A program made the position numbers and the translations under genes. The notes beneath the pieces are model-generated. The model ran no database searches. It worked only from the letters and a program-made list of their open reading frames with translations, and was not told the DNA's origin. This document shows, one piece after another, positions 1 to 11,664 of a stretch of 64,000 bases of DNA (the stretch's first letter is position 1; each line of letters opens with the position of its first letter). Location of the stretch: positions 57,984,402-58,048,401 of the forward strand of contig OZ024908.1 of assembly GCA_964017125.1 (NCBI GenBank), given 5' to 3'. This DNA comes from Flabesymbios commensalis (Eukaryota > Annelida > Polychaeta > Terebellida > Flabelligeridae).

Positions 1-631
1 TTTGTGCACATGACATGTGGCAAATAGATCAATCTTTTCAATTACAATGTTGTGCAAATGGCTGTTAAATCGATAACACGTTGGGCTGATTTTTCATGTT
101 TTTCAGAGTATCTCTATATGATCGATCGGCTGAGCGGTTGTTTCCGTGACATCGTCAGTCTGTCATGTTTTGTGCGTTTTATTGTCTGGACAGCCTTTGT
201 CATTCTTGACATTAAACGATACAGAAATGCAGACGATTACCATACTAATGAGTCTATTACAACGGCTTTGTGTAAATATTATAATTATCTGATTCATATA
301 ACAGAATTTACTCGCCAATACATAACTATAATGTATTTATTCTTTGTATTTACCTGTTATTTTGTTTTGGATTTTGTTATGAATAATATTGTAGTTTTCA
401 CTTGATTACCACCATAAACACCATTAAACAGGAAATAATGCTTGATATATTCGTTGAAAAATAAAAAAAAGTATTTACCTGTTCGCTGTAGAGCTTAATA
501 ATGTTATCAACAGTAAAATCATAATTAATTATATATCCAGCTGCATTTTACGACAGGACACATTATACGACTACAGTGAAAACTGCAAAAATGCATGATA
601 GTGTAATATCCACAGTGCGATCATTTTTTTA
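1..631. other. AT-rich non-coding stretch
   Basis: A 117-codon open frame at 52-405 has the composition of random AT-rich DNA and no recognisable motif. I see no gene, repeat or RNA here. Confidence 0.5.
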
Positions 632-836
632 CCCTTACAACTCAGAAATTGTTTTGTATACACCATTAACAGACCTAAGGTTTTTTTCAATTTGAAATCA
701 TCGTAAATTTCTTACTTGGCTCTTTCCGCTTCATTTGAATACCTATGCCCATTATACACATTTTATTCTTCCAGTATGGTGATCGACTTTAGACGTCAGA
801 ATATGCCGTCTAAAGTCAGTTCCCGCACTGAAAGGG
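632..836 (+). mobile_element. TTAA-type MITE, family B copy 1
   Basis: About 205 bp, starting CCCTTACAA and ending TGAAAGGG. The flanks are TTTA and TTGA, near-matches to the TTAA found at better copies. The body has the family B order: a half with TTTCAATTTGAAATCATC and CATTTGAATACCTATG, then a palindromic half around GACGTCAGAAT and its inverted partner. It matches the copies at 27521-27737 and 55183-55408. No coding capacity. Confidence 0.7.
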
Positions 837-1230
837 TTGAGAAATGAAGGAATAAAGGACTGAATGCAGCTGATGTAAACAAAGTAAACAAAGAGAGAAA
901 ATATTACCACAAGAAAAAAAATGAAGAAAAGAATGAAAGAATGAAAAACAAACGGAAATAATGTGGAAATAAAGCACAAGACGACATAATAATGAAGGTA
1001 CTTACAGACATGACGGCATAAAAGACGGAAAGAAAATAAGAAGTGACACACATAAATTAAGGAAATGGACAAGGTATGAAGGAATAAAGGAAGTAATGAA
1101 GGGACGGAATCAAGAAGGAACTGAAACAGTAAGAGATGAAGAACATTTATTTTATATTTTGAAGGGAAGAAGTGATGTAGGCTAGGAGCCAGTGTCAGAA
1201 ATGTCGCTTTAAAAGGAGTTTGTTGCACCC
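837..1230. repeat. purine-rich low-complexity tract
   Basis: The plus strand is dominated by GAA, ATGAAGG and AATAAAGG words. This keeps a 158-codon frame open on the minus strand (752-1228), but its Phe/Leu/Ser-rich translation is what a pyrimidine tract produces, so I do not call a gene. Confidence 0.5.
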
Positions 1231-1804
1231 ATCCCCCGCAAACATTTATTGTGGGGTACCATTGGAAAGATGTGCATCTCAGGAGTAATTTTAGTCTGGG
1301 TGTGCCCTTGTATGTACATGTATAAGAGAGTTATTGGACATTATTGACGCGGGGGTTCATTCAAGTAAATTATGACGAGTTGGACCTAATCGAAAAAGGA
1401 CCCGTCTATATATATTTTTTTTTAATTATGCCAGTGTTTTAAACATTTTTTCATGACGTATGATGATATTTGTATATAAAATTTGTTACAATTTTTTTTG
1501 AGAAAATACCTTCAAAAATTTAGTAGTGGAGAATAAAAACACAAACAACTGATATACTATATTAACTATTTTTATTATGTACTCATTGTCAGATGTATCT
1601 GTATCAGAGTCTCTATGTTGCGAGTCAACTTATGTACATTCTGACAAGGATATTCACCCTCACAGAGGCATGCAGCGGTACATGGTAGTCCTTCAGATAA
1701 GCAGCTACATGTACATCGTTATCTACAATGAGATCATTTGCACTTACAGCTGACAATCTCTAGTGGTCTAGTAGATTTGGAGTCATATTTAGGGAGAGTC
1801 GTTC
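1231..1804. other. no recognisable feature
   Basis: AT-rich with poly-T runs. No open frame or repeat partner recognised inside the window. Confidence 0.4.
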
Positions 1805-2315
1805 ACATTGTGATAAAAACACCAAATTTGGTACACAGCTGCTCTAGAGTATACTGATCAATATTGGAAGGGTAACTACTTTACAGCTGTAGTGTTAGGA
1901 CTTTTCTCGGGGCATTTTCACCCCCTATTTTTTTCAAAAAGTAAAGTAAAAAAAGTAATATAAGTAGTGAATTTTTTTTTTCTCACCGAATACGTCTACG
2001 AAATGGTTTATAAGTGATATTACTCGTTTTTATGGGGCTTTATGAGTTAACACCCCCTTTTTCGACAATTTTGTATAATAAATGCCCTGAATTAGGTTAA
2101 ATCATTCATAATGTGATAAAACATCAAATTTGGTACACAGCTACACAAAGGTATACTAATCCATATCGGAAGGGGAACCACCATATAGCAGTAGGGTAAG
2201 GGTTTCACTGGGGGCATTTTCGCCCCCCTTTTTTAAAAATGTGAATGATTAAATTTAAAACAAATATGTTGAATTAACTACGTCTACAAATGTGTTTATT
2301 AATGATAATTGATAT
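1805..2315 (+). repeat. two-unit imperfect direct repeat, period about 297 bp
   Basis: Unit 1 (about 1810-2015) and unit 2 (about 2107-2310) both read: TGTGATAAAA, AAATTTGGTACACAGCT, a GTATACT word, a C-rich stretch after GGGGCATTTTC, an A/T-rich spacer, then a TACGTCTAC word and AAAT(G)TGTTTAT. This could be two adjacent copies of an uncharacterised dispersed repeat or an old tandem duplication. Non-coding. Confidence 0.65.
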
Positions 2316-2584
2316 GAACACTTTATTCAGTCAATGCAACGCAACACATTTAAGACAGACAAAATCAGATAAAATGATGTAAAAATAAATAATTTAAAAT
2401 CTCTCGTTTTGTTTTCGGCCCATTTCCAATTCTGCTTCCCTTTTGTCAAATCGACATCGTATTATGTTGAGTAGCACAATACAATGTTTGTATTTGAAAA
2501 ATACATAGTATTATTCAAACCCAACTGAATTGATAATATCGTCGCCTTGGAGCTAAAGGATCCTATATGCATCTCTAACGAGTG

Positions 2585-2795
2585 CACTTACAGCTGACAA
2601 TCTGGACGTCAGATTCGGACGTTCGAAGTCGATCCTTGCACTGAAAGAGTGAAAATATTTAAAATGTCCGTATACACATGACGTAAGTATTCAAATGAAG
2701 CGGACAGAGTTATATAATAAATTTGTGATGACTTCAAATTGAAAAAAAACATTTGATCTCCATGGTTTATAAAAAATAATTCAGCGCTTTAAGGG
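2585..2795 (-). mobile_element. TTAA-type MITE, family B copy 2
   Basis: Inverted relative to copy 1. It runs from a degraded palindromic half (CTTACAGC, GGACGTCAGATTC, AGTCGATCC) through GTATTCAAATGAAGC and TTCAAATTGAAAAAA to the terminus CAGCGCTTTAAGGG. The right flank is a clean TTAA (2796-2799). Confidence 0.75.
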
Positions 2796-3486
2796 TTAAA
2801 CACCTGAAAATACCTTAATTACAGCTCTTCCGGCATCTTCCGCATGATATGATTTAGCAGCCTCGGATAAAACTGTCTACGTGGGCTTCTACGACTCATT
2901 GACCTGGATCCAACCCCGGTCTGCAGGACTGGGCAGCCTAGGGTCTTGAGTATGTCCGTTTGTATTGCTTAGAAAGATGAAGGAACACTTCTGTCACAGC
3001 AGGGAAACGCTCCAATGTCTTCCATGCCTGTTTTTCACCTCCAGTAAATGCTGAGGCGGTATCACACCCAGTGAATGTATATATGGAACATTAGAAGTGC
3101 AGATGATTTTGAACTATCAAGATGATAAGCAATGGGCTGGAATAAAGCGGTATGCCCCTAGTGCTTACTAACTCCGATAAATTATTAATTTCGATCCGAC
3201 TCGGTGGCTCGCTGAAAGCGTTAAAAAAAGAGCATACATTACTGCCCCAATTTTTTTATTTAAAAAATACATCAGACGCCCCGCCCCCTGGAAATGGAAT
3301 GGTATACCCCTTATTTTATGGCAACCTTGCCTGGCTAGATCCGCCACATACAATATGATTCTACCATCGGATTCTTGCTGAGTAGAAGGTTCTGGATCTT
3401 CCTTGTCCAATGTTTGAGGAGTGAGTGAATATTGCTTTAAGTCACTCTCTGCATATTGAAGCAATTTCCCTACTCACATCCACGGC
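2796..3486. other. non-coding; one arm of a family F foldback
   Basis: Mostly unrecognised. From about 3175 to 3365 it resembles one arm of the foldback elements at 12405-12665 and 44277-44670: a C-rich run, then CTGG, GGAATGGTATACCCC and a cytosine/thymine tail. The small open frames on both strands here come from this repeat. Confidence 0.35.
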
Positions 3487-4285
3487 CACTGATTGGATGT
3501 GTGCATCACTCGATCAGCTAGTCAGATTGTCTCTTCCATTTTTCCATCTGATGGCTTGTCTGACCACTTATATTAGCAGTTATAGCTGAACTACGGAGCG
3601 ATCTACATCGTCATACAGCCAAGAAACAGATAACATACAGACGATTCAATCAAATTGACATATATAAATTTAAGACTGATATTAATAAATCACAACTCAT
3701 TACAAATCCAAAACTGTCTGCAGACAGTCTTTATAAACAATTTTATGATACATTGTCATCCATATTGAATACTCATGCTCCTCTCAAAACAAAATCAGTT
3801 TCTCCTAAACCGCCGAAGCCTTGGATTACATCAGCAATTCAAGCAGCCAAACGCACACGACGAAATCTTGAACGCGTCTGGCGGAAATCTCGTTTTCCAT
3901 CAGATAGATCAAAATATGTTAGCAAGCCCACCTTGGCAATAGAATGATGGAGAGAGCTAGGCGAGAACATATTGTAAATTACATTCATAACAATGAGAAT
4001 GACGCTGGGAAACTTTGGAGGGCGGTCAACTCGGTACTACATCGAGTTCCTACTAAATCAAGATATATCACCACACTTTGCCACAGTTTTTCCACCTTTT
4101 TTGCAAATAAGAATGAATTTTGCGATCTCAAACAAAATGTGCCTCATATTCCACCACCAGAAATTAATTTTCCAATGACATCGCTCGAACCCGCCGCTGC
4201 ATATGAGGTTAAGAAATTAATCCTTTCTTCCCAAGACAAGTCTTGTGATCTGGATCCTTTGCCTACCAAATTGTTGAAAGTAATA
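3487..4285 (+). mobile_element. CR1/L2-like LINE ORF2 fragment (pseudogene)
   Basis: A non-LTR retrotransposon fragment covering the end of the endonuclease and the linker into reverse transcriptase. Near 3493-3567 the translation reads LDVCITRSAS and then GLSDH, the SDH motif that ends AP-type endonucleases. From about 3585 another frame gives HAPLKTK, KPWITSAIQAAKRTRR and ERVWRK, the usual linker. A third frame from 3944 gives LWRAVNSVLHR and CDLDPLPTKLLK, the N-terminal RT motif of CR1/L2-clade LINEs. There is an in-frame TGA at 3490, and the frame changes between 3567 and 3585 and again near 3944, so it is dead. The RT core is missing: at about 4285 the LINE stops and an unrelated repeat begins. 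The CR1/L2 assignment is by motif only. Confidence 0.8.
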
Positions 4286-4296
4286 ATATGCGCGTG

Positions 4297-4797
4297 CAAA
4301 TTGAAGTTTCCCTGTTTTCTTTTAGCTGTCTAGAAATGACCTGTTTTATATGGTAAAACATAGTTTTCTCTTTCTTGGAGGCATGTCTACCGGTTGTCTA
4401 TTTTTTCAGATATTCAACTTGATCTTATGCAATAAACGATAGTGTTCTTATAGAATTGTGTTGTCCCTTAATTATGCACACAAAAATGTAAGGTATAGAT
4501 AATAAAGGGATATAAATCATGCCAGGAAATTTATTGTAGTAATTTGAACTTATAACTATGATGGCGCTATATGGGCGATTTCTGGGTGTAGCCTACAGGC
4601 CATAATTGGAAATTCATTATGTCAGTTTCGTTAATTTTGTAACAAAAACTGCCAAGATGATTTTTGATGCTAGATAGGCTTATTATTAACAAAAATATTA
4701 GCAAAGAAAATTATCTAGATGCAAAAAACTCGCTGTGGGTTTGAAAAATAATTTCCAGAGACGGGCACAGTTGAAGTTTCACACCACACCTAATACC
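4297..4797 (+). repeat. dispersed repeat, copy 1 (partner 5377-5845)
   Basis: About 500 bp, closely matched by 5377-5845 in the same orientation. Shared words in order: CAAATTGAAGTT, GATATTCAACTTGATCT, AATTGTGTTGTCCCTT, CATGCCAGGAAATTTATTG, TTTCCAGAGACGGGCAC. No open frame. It abuts the LINE fragment, so it may be what truncated it. Confidence 0.75.
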
Positions 4798-5376
4798 TCT
4801 CCCAAAGACTTACATGTATTATGGCCCACAGGCCTACGCTTGGGCCTCCCAGCAGTCTTTAAATACAAATATCTATAGAAACCTATATATATTTTTTATC
4901 TTCATGACATACTCTATCAATATAAAAAATAAAAAAGTGCTTGAACATCTGGCTTTTTTCGATTTTTACATGGAAATGTTAGGTCCTCATCTACTCTCTG
5001 AGAGTTGCCAATATACGGGAACTATCGAATGCAGCATGTGCCTTCTTACTACCAGCGTAGGGGCTACATTTTATATCAATCTTTCCCGATTTCAACGTTT
5101 TTGAAGCAAGACATGGACACCCAATCTAAATCAATTGGTAAGAAAATGATATCAATGTAATATTTTAACACAAGCCTGCTGGAAATCGTAACATTTTTTT
5201 CAAAAAAGATCGTAACTCTCTCACTATTAAGCTTTTTAATGATATGCGCGTATGAATTTGTGTGGTGAAATACATTTTTAAATATTTTTTTTTTCGTGTG
5301 ATCTGAAAACTAAATTCAATTCTGTATTGAAAAGAAAAAACCTTGTTCAATTCTGATGATTAGCAAAATCACAAAC
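4798..5376. other. spacer between duplicated blocks
   Basis: Small open frames (4814-5104 plus, 5165-5350 minus) show no motif or coding bias. Nothing recognised. Confidence 0.4.
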
Positions 5377-5845
5377 ACAAATTGAAGTTACCCTGTTGTC
5401 TATTAGATGTCTAGAAACCTATTCTTCTCTTTCTTGGAGACACGGTTGTCTATTTTTTCAGATATTCAACTTGATCTGATTCAATAAACGATGGTATTTT
5501 TCTTAGAATTGTGTTGTCCCTTTATTATGCACACAAAAATGAAAGGTATAGATAATAAATGGAGATAAATCATGCCAGGAAATTTATTGTAGAAATTTGA
5601 ACTTATAACTATAATGACGCTATATGGGCGCTTTATGCGTGTACAGGCCATAATTGAACATTCATTATGTCAGTCTCGTTAATTTTGTAACAAAAACTGC
5701 CAGAATGATTTTTCTTGCTAAATAGGCTTTACTCTTAACAAAAAAATATTAGCAAAGACAATTATCTAGAGGCAAAAAAGTCGCTGTGGGCTTGAAAAAT
5801 AGTTTCCAGAGACGGGCACTTTAACGTCTCGCCACACATAATACC
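5377..5845 (+). repeat. dispersed repeat, copy 2 (partner 4297-4797)
   Basis: Direct copy of the block at 4297, with scattered substitutions and small indels. Its right edge runs into a second duplicated block (5850-5990). Confidence 0.75.
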
Positions 5846-5849
5846 GTTT

Positions 5850-5990
5850 ATGCCTTATTATGGTGTGTCACATTGTACTGTAGCTAGGGACGGAAATGGT
5901 GAATACCCGTAGAATGTCGGCATCATACATGTGTTTCAATGGGACTTGCCTTTGGGGTGGTGAGACCAAGTGTATGGAGGGTATTGATCC
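5850..5990 (+). repeat. duplicated block, copy 1 (partner 6928-7055)
   Basis: Shares TATGCCTTATTATGGT, AGGGACGGAA, AGAATGTCGGCAT and CATGTGTTTCAATGGGACTT with 6928-7055 in the same orientation. Non-coding. Confidence 0.7.
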
Positions 5991-6927
5991 AGGGTTAGTA
6001 TTATACGATCTTTCTGTTGCTCAATGTAAAGAACAAGTGTTTAGTCTATATTTAATTGTATTCTCATCGTCGATGCAATAAATTAGACTGTCAACTTTTG
6101 AATAAAATAAATATAATTGATGAATAAATGTGACAAATGGGAGATATGAATGCGTGTTTTTTTTTTGGGGGGGGGGGGAGGGGTAGTTCATAGATAGCAT
6201 GCTTTCCAATGGTAATTGACTGGTTGTATGGGTAGAGATAAATAAAAAATAAGGGAAATTGAACACTTTGTGATGTATTTAGCCAGTATATCCTGATTGA
6301 TGTGTTATATTTCTTCGTGATTACAAATCATAAACGGTCACCATGACTACCTATTGTTATTTAATAAGAGTAAGAACTGCTATACTCTATTCAACCTCGT
6401 CCCCTGCAGTGCGCATTTGGAGAAAACAGCCTGATTTTCATGATAACAGCCCTCAATGAAAGTCCTCCCAAAGCAACATCGTTCGATGTATTAAAAAATA
6501 AAAACTATATTGCTCAGAACAACTTTCCGCTCCAACCTTGTTTGGAAAAATAAAACAAAAAATAAAATATATTTGTATATATGGTCCCACCACCCTAAAT
6601 GAGCCACAATCCAAGGGGGGGGGGGGGGTGGCTACTGACTAGAGAGCCCCTACCCAAATTGCTGCTTTAAAGGGTTGTTTCCGCGTCTGGTGAATTAAGA
6701 AAAATACAGGAATGCTATAATTCTGTGAATAAATTGTAAGCACACACTGTTTTCCTTATCTGTGATATGAGGTATAACTGTTATGTGAGATTTTCGGATG
6801 GACACAGGGTGGGAATGGGCGCAATAATATTAAGGGAGATCTGGGCAAACTAGACCATTTATAACATATGGGGACCTAGCTCAAAATCTAATTGGCCGGC
6901 ATACCATTCTCGCAGCTGCTTTTCAAA
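5991..6927. other. non-coding with G-homopolymer runs
   Basis: Holds G-runs near 6166-6181 and 6615-6630 (the first after a T-run). No gene or known repeat recognised. Confidence 0.4.
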
Positions 6928-7055
6928 AATGACAGCTTATGCCTTATTATGGTTTGTCACATTGGACTGTAGGTAGGGACGGAAGTGGTGAAATCGGCCC
7001 TTAGAATGTCGGCATTATACATGTGTTTCAATGGGACTTGCATTTGAGGTGGTGA
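6928..7055 (+). repeat. duplicated block, copy 2 (partner 5850-5990)
   Basis: See partner. The offset of about 1,078 bp is close to the 1,080-bp offset between the blocks at 4297 and 5377. Confidence 0.7.
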
Positions 7056-8611
7056 GACCCTATGATTTCAACATAATATGACACCATACTTTACAAAAAT
7101 TGTTATGATAATACATACAAGAGTTTAATTTAAGACTCGACATCACAATTCAGGAATGTCAGCACATGTGATTAAGATGGTAAAATCTGAAGATAAAGTG
7201 TCATGATATTACGACATAGGGTCAGTATATATGACCCTATGTATAATGTCAATGTACGTATGGCGTTTAAATTTTATAATATTACCCATAGTGGTTTGAT
7301 AGATCGACATGGAAGGTAATTTAATAAACAGCATTATAATATTATCAAATTAACGGCATACTGCAACAATACGATGCTTTGAAAAAATGGTACCACATGT
7401 ATATGTAGCCTCCTATCTCCCTAATGCAAATATATGGCATTGCATTGACATCGTCTGACATGCACTTTTATGGCCAAATGGTAATGACAATAGGCTATGT
7501 GCTACAATAAAAATATATTGAGCTGTAATGAAAAACGGGATCCATTATTAATCATGACTTATGATGCTAGAAGCTGGACTGTAAATGTTGCATCACTCTA
7601 TGAAATTTTGTGATTCATTCGAAGCTGACATTAAATCTGAAAAATAATTAGCATTTGTCAAGTCCGTATATCTTGCTGGTGGATGTGCATTATAGGGCTG
7701 TTTTCCCGTGGATTTTTTAATTGCCCACTTGAAGCATTCCACTTATGATTGCTCTTGGGGAACTAGTTAGTATACACAATCTCAGCCACCGATTATGATC
7801 TTCCATTTATAGCTAACAGGTGTGCAGCTGTATATTATTTCAATGGAAAAATAAATAAAAAATTAGAATCGTAGATTCAAATGGAAGATGCATGTATTGC
7901 AGAGTATGTATAATCATATCTACGTATAAGGGATCTCACATTGAAAAACTGTGGGAAACCTAGATAATTAATAGCTTTCAATTTCATAATATCGTGAATT
8001 AAACAAAATGGCCGAAGACACCTAGCAGAAAATAATCTCTCAGACTACAATTATTTAGTGATCGCTCCCAACTGATTGTTTTCTCTTTGCCTTCAAACAT
8101 ACACACAAAATGCTCATGGGATCCATAAAATACCTGAAAGACATCCAAATACCAATATTGTGAGTGGTCATTCCGTCACAAAAGCTACCCATTTAGTGCA
8201 AGAGCATATTATTATTTAGACCAACAAGAGTAATTAATAAAATAATACATAATATAATCATATACGTCTTAACATTAAAATCGCATAAACCTATTTTTTT
8301 CTGAAAAATCGCAAATATACTATAAATCAATCATTCTTTGTAGTTTAAATCAAACTGATAGCAGCAATCGATTCCTGGTGTCCAAAAAACGATACCTAAC
8401 ATTTGCAAAATGGAGAAAAACTTTAAAAAAATATATTTTCACTGGTGATCTTGATTTTGGAAACTAATCTTTGTAAATTTCTCGAAATAGAACATGCGTT
8501 TTGCTTGGGACTTTTCAGAAATGTTAGTTGGTACCTGCATCCACCATAATAAATCATTAAACCTTTGTTGGCAATTTGTCCTAATTTTTTTACCACAATG
8601 ACTACACTATT
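7056..8611. other. no recognisable feature
   Basis: About 1.55 kb of AT-rich DNA. I found no open frame with a recognisable domain, no tRNA-like region and no internal repeat. Confidence 0.4.
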
Positions 8612-9672
8612 CTGTATTCGACGCAACGAAACGAAGCTGACGAAACCGACGAAACGAAACGAAATTGCCTAAACTGGTTTCCTGTAATCGACGAAACAAG
8701 ATTGACCAAACGAAACTGACGAGACTGGTTTCCTGTGGTTGACGAAACTGACGAAGTTGATTTCCTGTAATCGACAAAACTGACGAGACTATTCTCATGA
8801 TACGACTACGGCTCGAACTTCGTATCCTGAGACGTTGACCCAAACCACCATACAAGTAGATATAATGTCAACCTCCTATAAAAACTCATGTTATTCTAAT
8901 GTTGTTTGAATCTTGGCTACCACCTACGGCGCTGTTCCAGCATTAAATTAACATTGTCGTAACGCCTCGTGTTCGCGTGGGCTATATTTCTTCCGGTCTG
9001 TCAGAGGCTGGATGTGAAATATGCTAACATTTAAGCGCTAAGCACAATTATGATATTTTAATAGCAGGGTTAAACCCCATACAACCGACTAATACGTTGG
9101 CACGAGGTTAGTCTGATTTTGGGCCATCATCGCTAATGGTGGACCAACTTAAAACCAATCTTGGGTCGACGTCTCAATGCTGGGCTTATACGTGATCTGG
9201 TCTGCTAATGGGCCTGTCACAACGTACGTCATTCCAATGCTGGACCAATATCTCAGCAAAAAAATAAATACGATGACAAGCCAGTATTATTAGGACTATA
9301 TGTAGGGTTAATGTTAGTCCACCGTCTGCGGCGCTGACCAAACATTAAACAAAGGCTTAAAATATCGTATTTGTATTCACGGATATCTCCAGGAGACCTA
9401 AACAGTATTATGCACACGTTGACACAGTATTGATTTAATGTTGTGGTAGGCCAAGAAATCATAGTAATGTTAGGCCTAGTTTTTCGTCGATTAGAGGAAA
9501 CCAGTCTCGTCGATTACAAGAACTCAGTTTCGTCGATTACAGGAACTCAGTTTCGTTGATTAAATGAACTCAGGTTCGTCGATTACAGGAAACAAGTTTC
9601 GTCAGTTTCGTTTCGTCATTTTTGTGTCGTCGATCACAGGAAACCAGTTTCGTCAGTTTCGTTTCGTCAAGG
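8612..9672. mobile_element. 1.06 kb element with minisatellite-like inverted arms
   Basis: The left arm (8612-8793) is built from CGACGAAAC, CTGACGAAAC and TGGTTTCCTGTAATCGAC words. The right arm (9482-9672) is the reverse complement of the same words (GTTTCGTCGATTACAGGAA, GTTTCGTCAGTTTCG). The 690-bp interior holds degraded family A palindrome cores (about 9060-9340) and no gene. Foldback-type DNA transposons have inverted arms made of short tandem repeats, so a non-autonomous foldback element is the best reading. Two inverted minisatellites are the alternative. Confidence 0.6.
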
Positions 9673-10134
9673 AACGCGGTCGGCCACACGCACAGACATA
9701 GCATTCAGACTATTTGTCTGTGTGCAAAAATCCGCGAGTTAATCATGCTTACAGGGAAAACAGTATGTTCGATCGGCAGCCTTTTTTAATCTGATCCGTG
9801 CCACTCATCCGATAGACTTGCCCTGGCAAGTTTTAGAAAAATCCAATAAAACAGGAGAGTCAACCGTGCTTACAAAAGGGAGCGCGGGCTGATAGACGGG
9901 CAGACGAACAAACAGATGTCTTGCGGACGACAGCCTTCAGGTATCTAAACTAGAAGGGTCTAGTTTTTTTAGGACAAAAAAAACTGAAGATGTCTCCCCT
10001 CCAGCAGCATAGCCATGAAGGTTGATAGCTAATAATAATAGCTTTTGTAATTGATGTTATTAAATGGCCCCTGTGGACAGTAGAGACTATGTATTAAGCG
10101 AAATTTATTATTCCGTTTGGTGCTTGTCTACACA
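9673..10134. other. no recognisable feature
   Basis: No gene or repeat recognised. Confidence 0.4.
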
Positions 10135-10241
10135 CCCAGCAAACACGACGTCGACAAAATGCTGATACAATGCTGGCCCACCGTCTGCGACGCTGGCCCA
10201 GCATCAAACCAGCACTGGTTCAACGCCTCGTGTTTGCTGGG
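10135..10241. mobile_element. family A palindromic MITE, copy at 10135
   Basis: Begins CCCAGCAAACACGACGT and ends CCTCGTGTTTGCTGGG, so it is a near-complete 107-bp palindrome. The centre is CCACCGTCTGCGACGCTGG. Frames read through it give the peptide-like NQHWFNASCLLG, a translation artefact of this repeat. Confidence 0.85.
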
Positions 10242-10252
10242 CTGCGTTCAAC

Positions 10253-10351
10253 CCCGGAAACACAAAATATTTGTATACCATTTGTATAATGCGTCGAAGA
10301 CGTTGGGCCGGCGTTGTATAAATGTTACACAAATGTTTTGTGTTTGCTTGG
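10253..10351. mobile_element. family A MITE, short-arm subtype
   Basis: Subtype with AACACAAAATATTTGTATA and AATGTTTTGTGTTTGC ends around the core CGTCGAAGACGTTGGGCC. It lies 12 bp from the previous copy. Confidence 0.75.
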
Positions 10352-10463
10352 CATAGCAGCTGGTCTGGCGGCTATTACAAGCCGACACCGACCCAATGTC
10401 TGTTAAATGTTGGGCCAGCGTCGCCGGTCCTGGCCAGTAGGCATTAAGTCCTAATGAGTACTT

Positions 10464-11026
10464 CGTTTGGGTCCATTTGCAATCGTTTGCGACCATTTGC
10501 GATCGTTTGCGACGGCTTGCAACCATTTGCGATCGTTTGCGACCATTTGCGGTCGTTTGCGACGGTTTGCGACCGATTGCGATCGTTTGCGACCGTTTGC
10601 GATCGTTTTGCGACCATTTGCGATCGTTTGCGACCGTTTGCGACCATTTGCGACGGTTTGCGACTATTTGCGATCTTTAGCGATCATTTGCGATCGTTTG
10701 CGACGGTTTGCGATCGTTTCGACCGTCTGCGATAGTTTGCGACCTTTTGCGACCATTTGCGACCGTTTGCGACCATTTGCGATCGATTACGACGGTTTGC
10801 GACCATTTGCGATCGTTTGCGACCATTTGCGACCATTTGCGATCGTTCGCGACTGTTTGCGATCGTTTGCGACCATTTGCGATTGTTTGCGAACGTTTGC
10901 GACCATTTGCGATCGTTTGCAACGGTTTGCGACCATTTGCGATCGCTTGCGACGGTTTGCGACCATTTGCGATCGTTTGCGACCGTTTGAGATCGTTTGC
11001 GACGGTTTGCGACTATTTGCGACTTT
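10464..11026. repeat. CpG-rich 10-bp satellite, about 56 units
   Basis: Tandem array of TTTGCGACCA, TTTGCGATCG and TTTGCGACGG decamers with few slips in phase. Because 10 is not a multiple of 3, the same ten-residue pattern (CDRLRPFATI-like) appears in all three plus frames and a complementary pattern on the minus strand. This explains the nest of overlapping open frames at 10444-11148. Almost every unit has a GCGA and many also have TCG, so the array is far denser in CpG than its surroundings. Not a gene and not CRISPR: there are no unique spacers. Confidence 0.95.
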
Positions 11027-11039
11027 GTACTTCGATTAA

Positions 11040-11165
11040 CGATTCTCTCTTTCTCCTCTCTCTCCTCCACTGTCATATCATTCATCTCATTATCTTCAGG
11101 AGGTTCTCTTGGCCCAGTTTAGCCTATATGTGCACAAATTTGGCCTAAAACTGCAATAATTCATT
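11040..11165 (+). mobile_element. SINE-I 3' tail fragment
   Basis: Contains CTTCAGGAGGTTCTC, TGGCCCAGTTTAGCC and TATATGTGCACAAA, the 3' tail of the two-headed SINE seen whole at 11665. The tRNA-like part is absent, so it is 5'-truncated next to the satellite. Confidence 0.8.
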
Positions 11166-11212
11166 CTTCTCTGTAATTACAACTGTTATTTTATTTTTTA
11201 AATCGTTTATAT

Positions 11213-11570
11213 CAAACACCCAATGTAGGTTCAATACTGGGCCACTGTTCGCGACGCTGGACCGTCACTGAGATATTGTTGGATATAATTATGTATTTTA
11301 ATTATCACCCCCTGGTAATCATAGGGTCAAGCGGACCGTCGAGCTCAGCATAATACACCCCTATACCGCCTTTCTTCCAATGAATAGACCTTCAACCGAA
11401 TGCTGCGACATTGGGCCTGGGTTAATGTTGGCCCGCCATCTGTGACGCTGGCGCACATTCAGCGTGGCGTCAAACACGACACAGTAACCCAATACTGGGC
11501 TAATGTTGGCTCAGCATCGTAGACGGTGGGCCAACAAAAGCCCGACATTAGGTCAACGTCTCGTGTTTGA
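11213..11570. mobile_element. degraded family A cores
   Basis: Several diverged pieces: ACACCCAATGTAGGTTC with CGCGACGCTGG (11213-11280), GGCCTGGGTTAATGTTGG (about 11420), and a nearly whole copy from TCAAACACGAC (about 11470) to GTCTCGTGTTTGA (about 11569). Confidence 0.6.
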
Positions 11571-11664
11571 ACGCCTGCAGGATAGATGAACGCACGGACA
11601 TCGGGCAGAGAAATGAGCAGTGAGAAGTAAAGCTACATGTCTCTCCCTCTCTGTAGAGGGGAGA

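Noticed and set aside
752-1228. 158-codon minus-strand frame
   Set aside because: It is the complement of a purine-rich tract, Phe/Leu/Ser-rich without motifs, and partly overlaps a MITE.
10464-11026. CRISPR-like array
   Set aside because: Units are contiguous 10-mers without unique spacers, and the genome is animal.
10444-11148. Nest of overlapping repeat-protein frames on both strands
   Set aside because: A 10-bp satellite yields the same peptide in every frame, so there is no evidence of coding.
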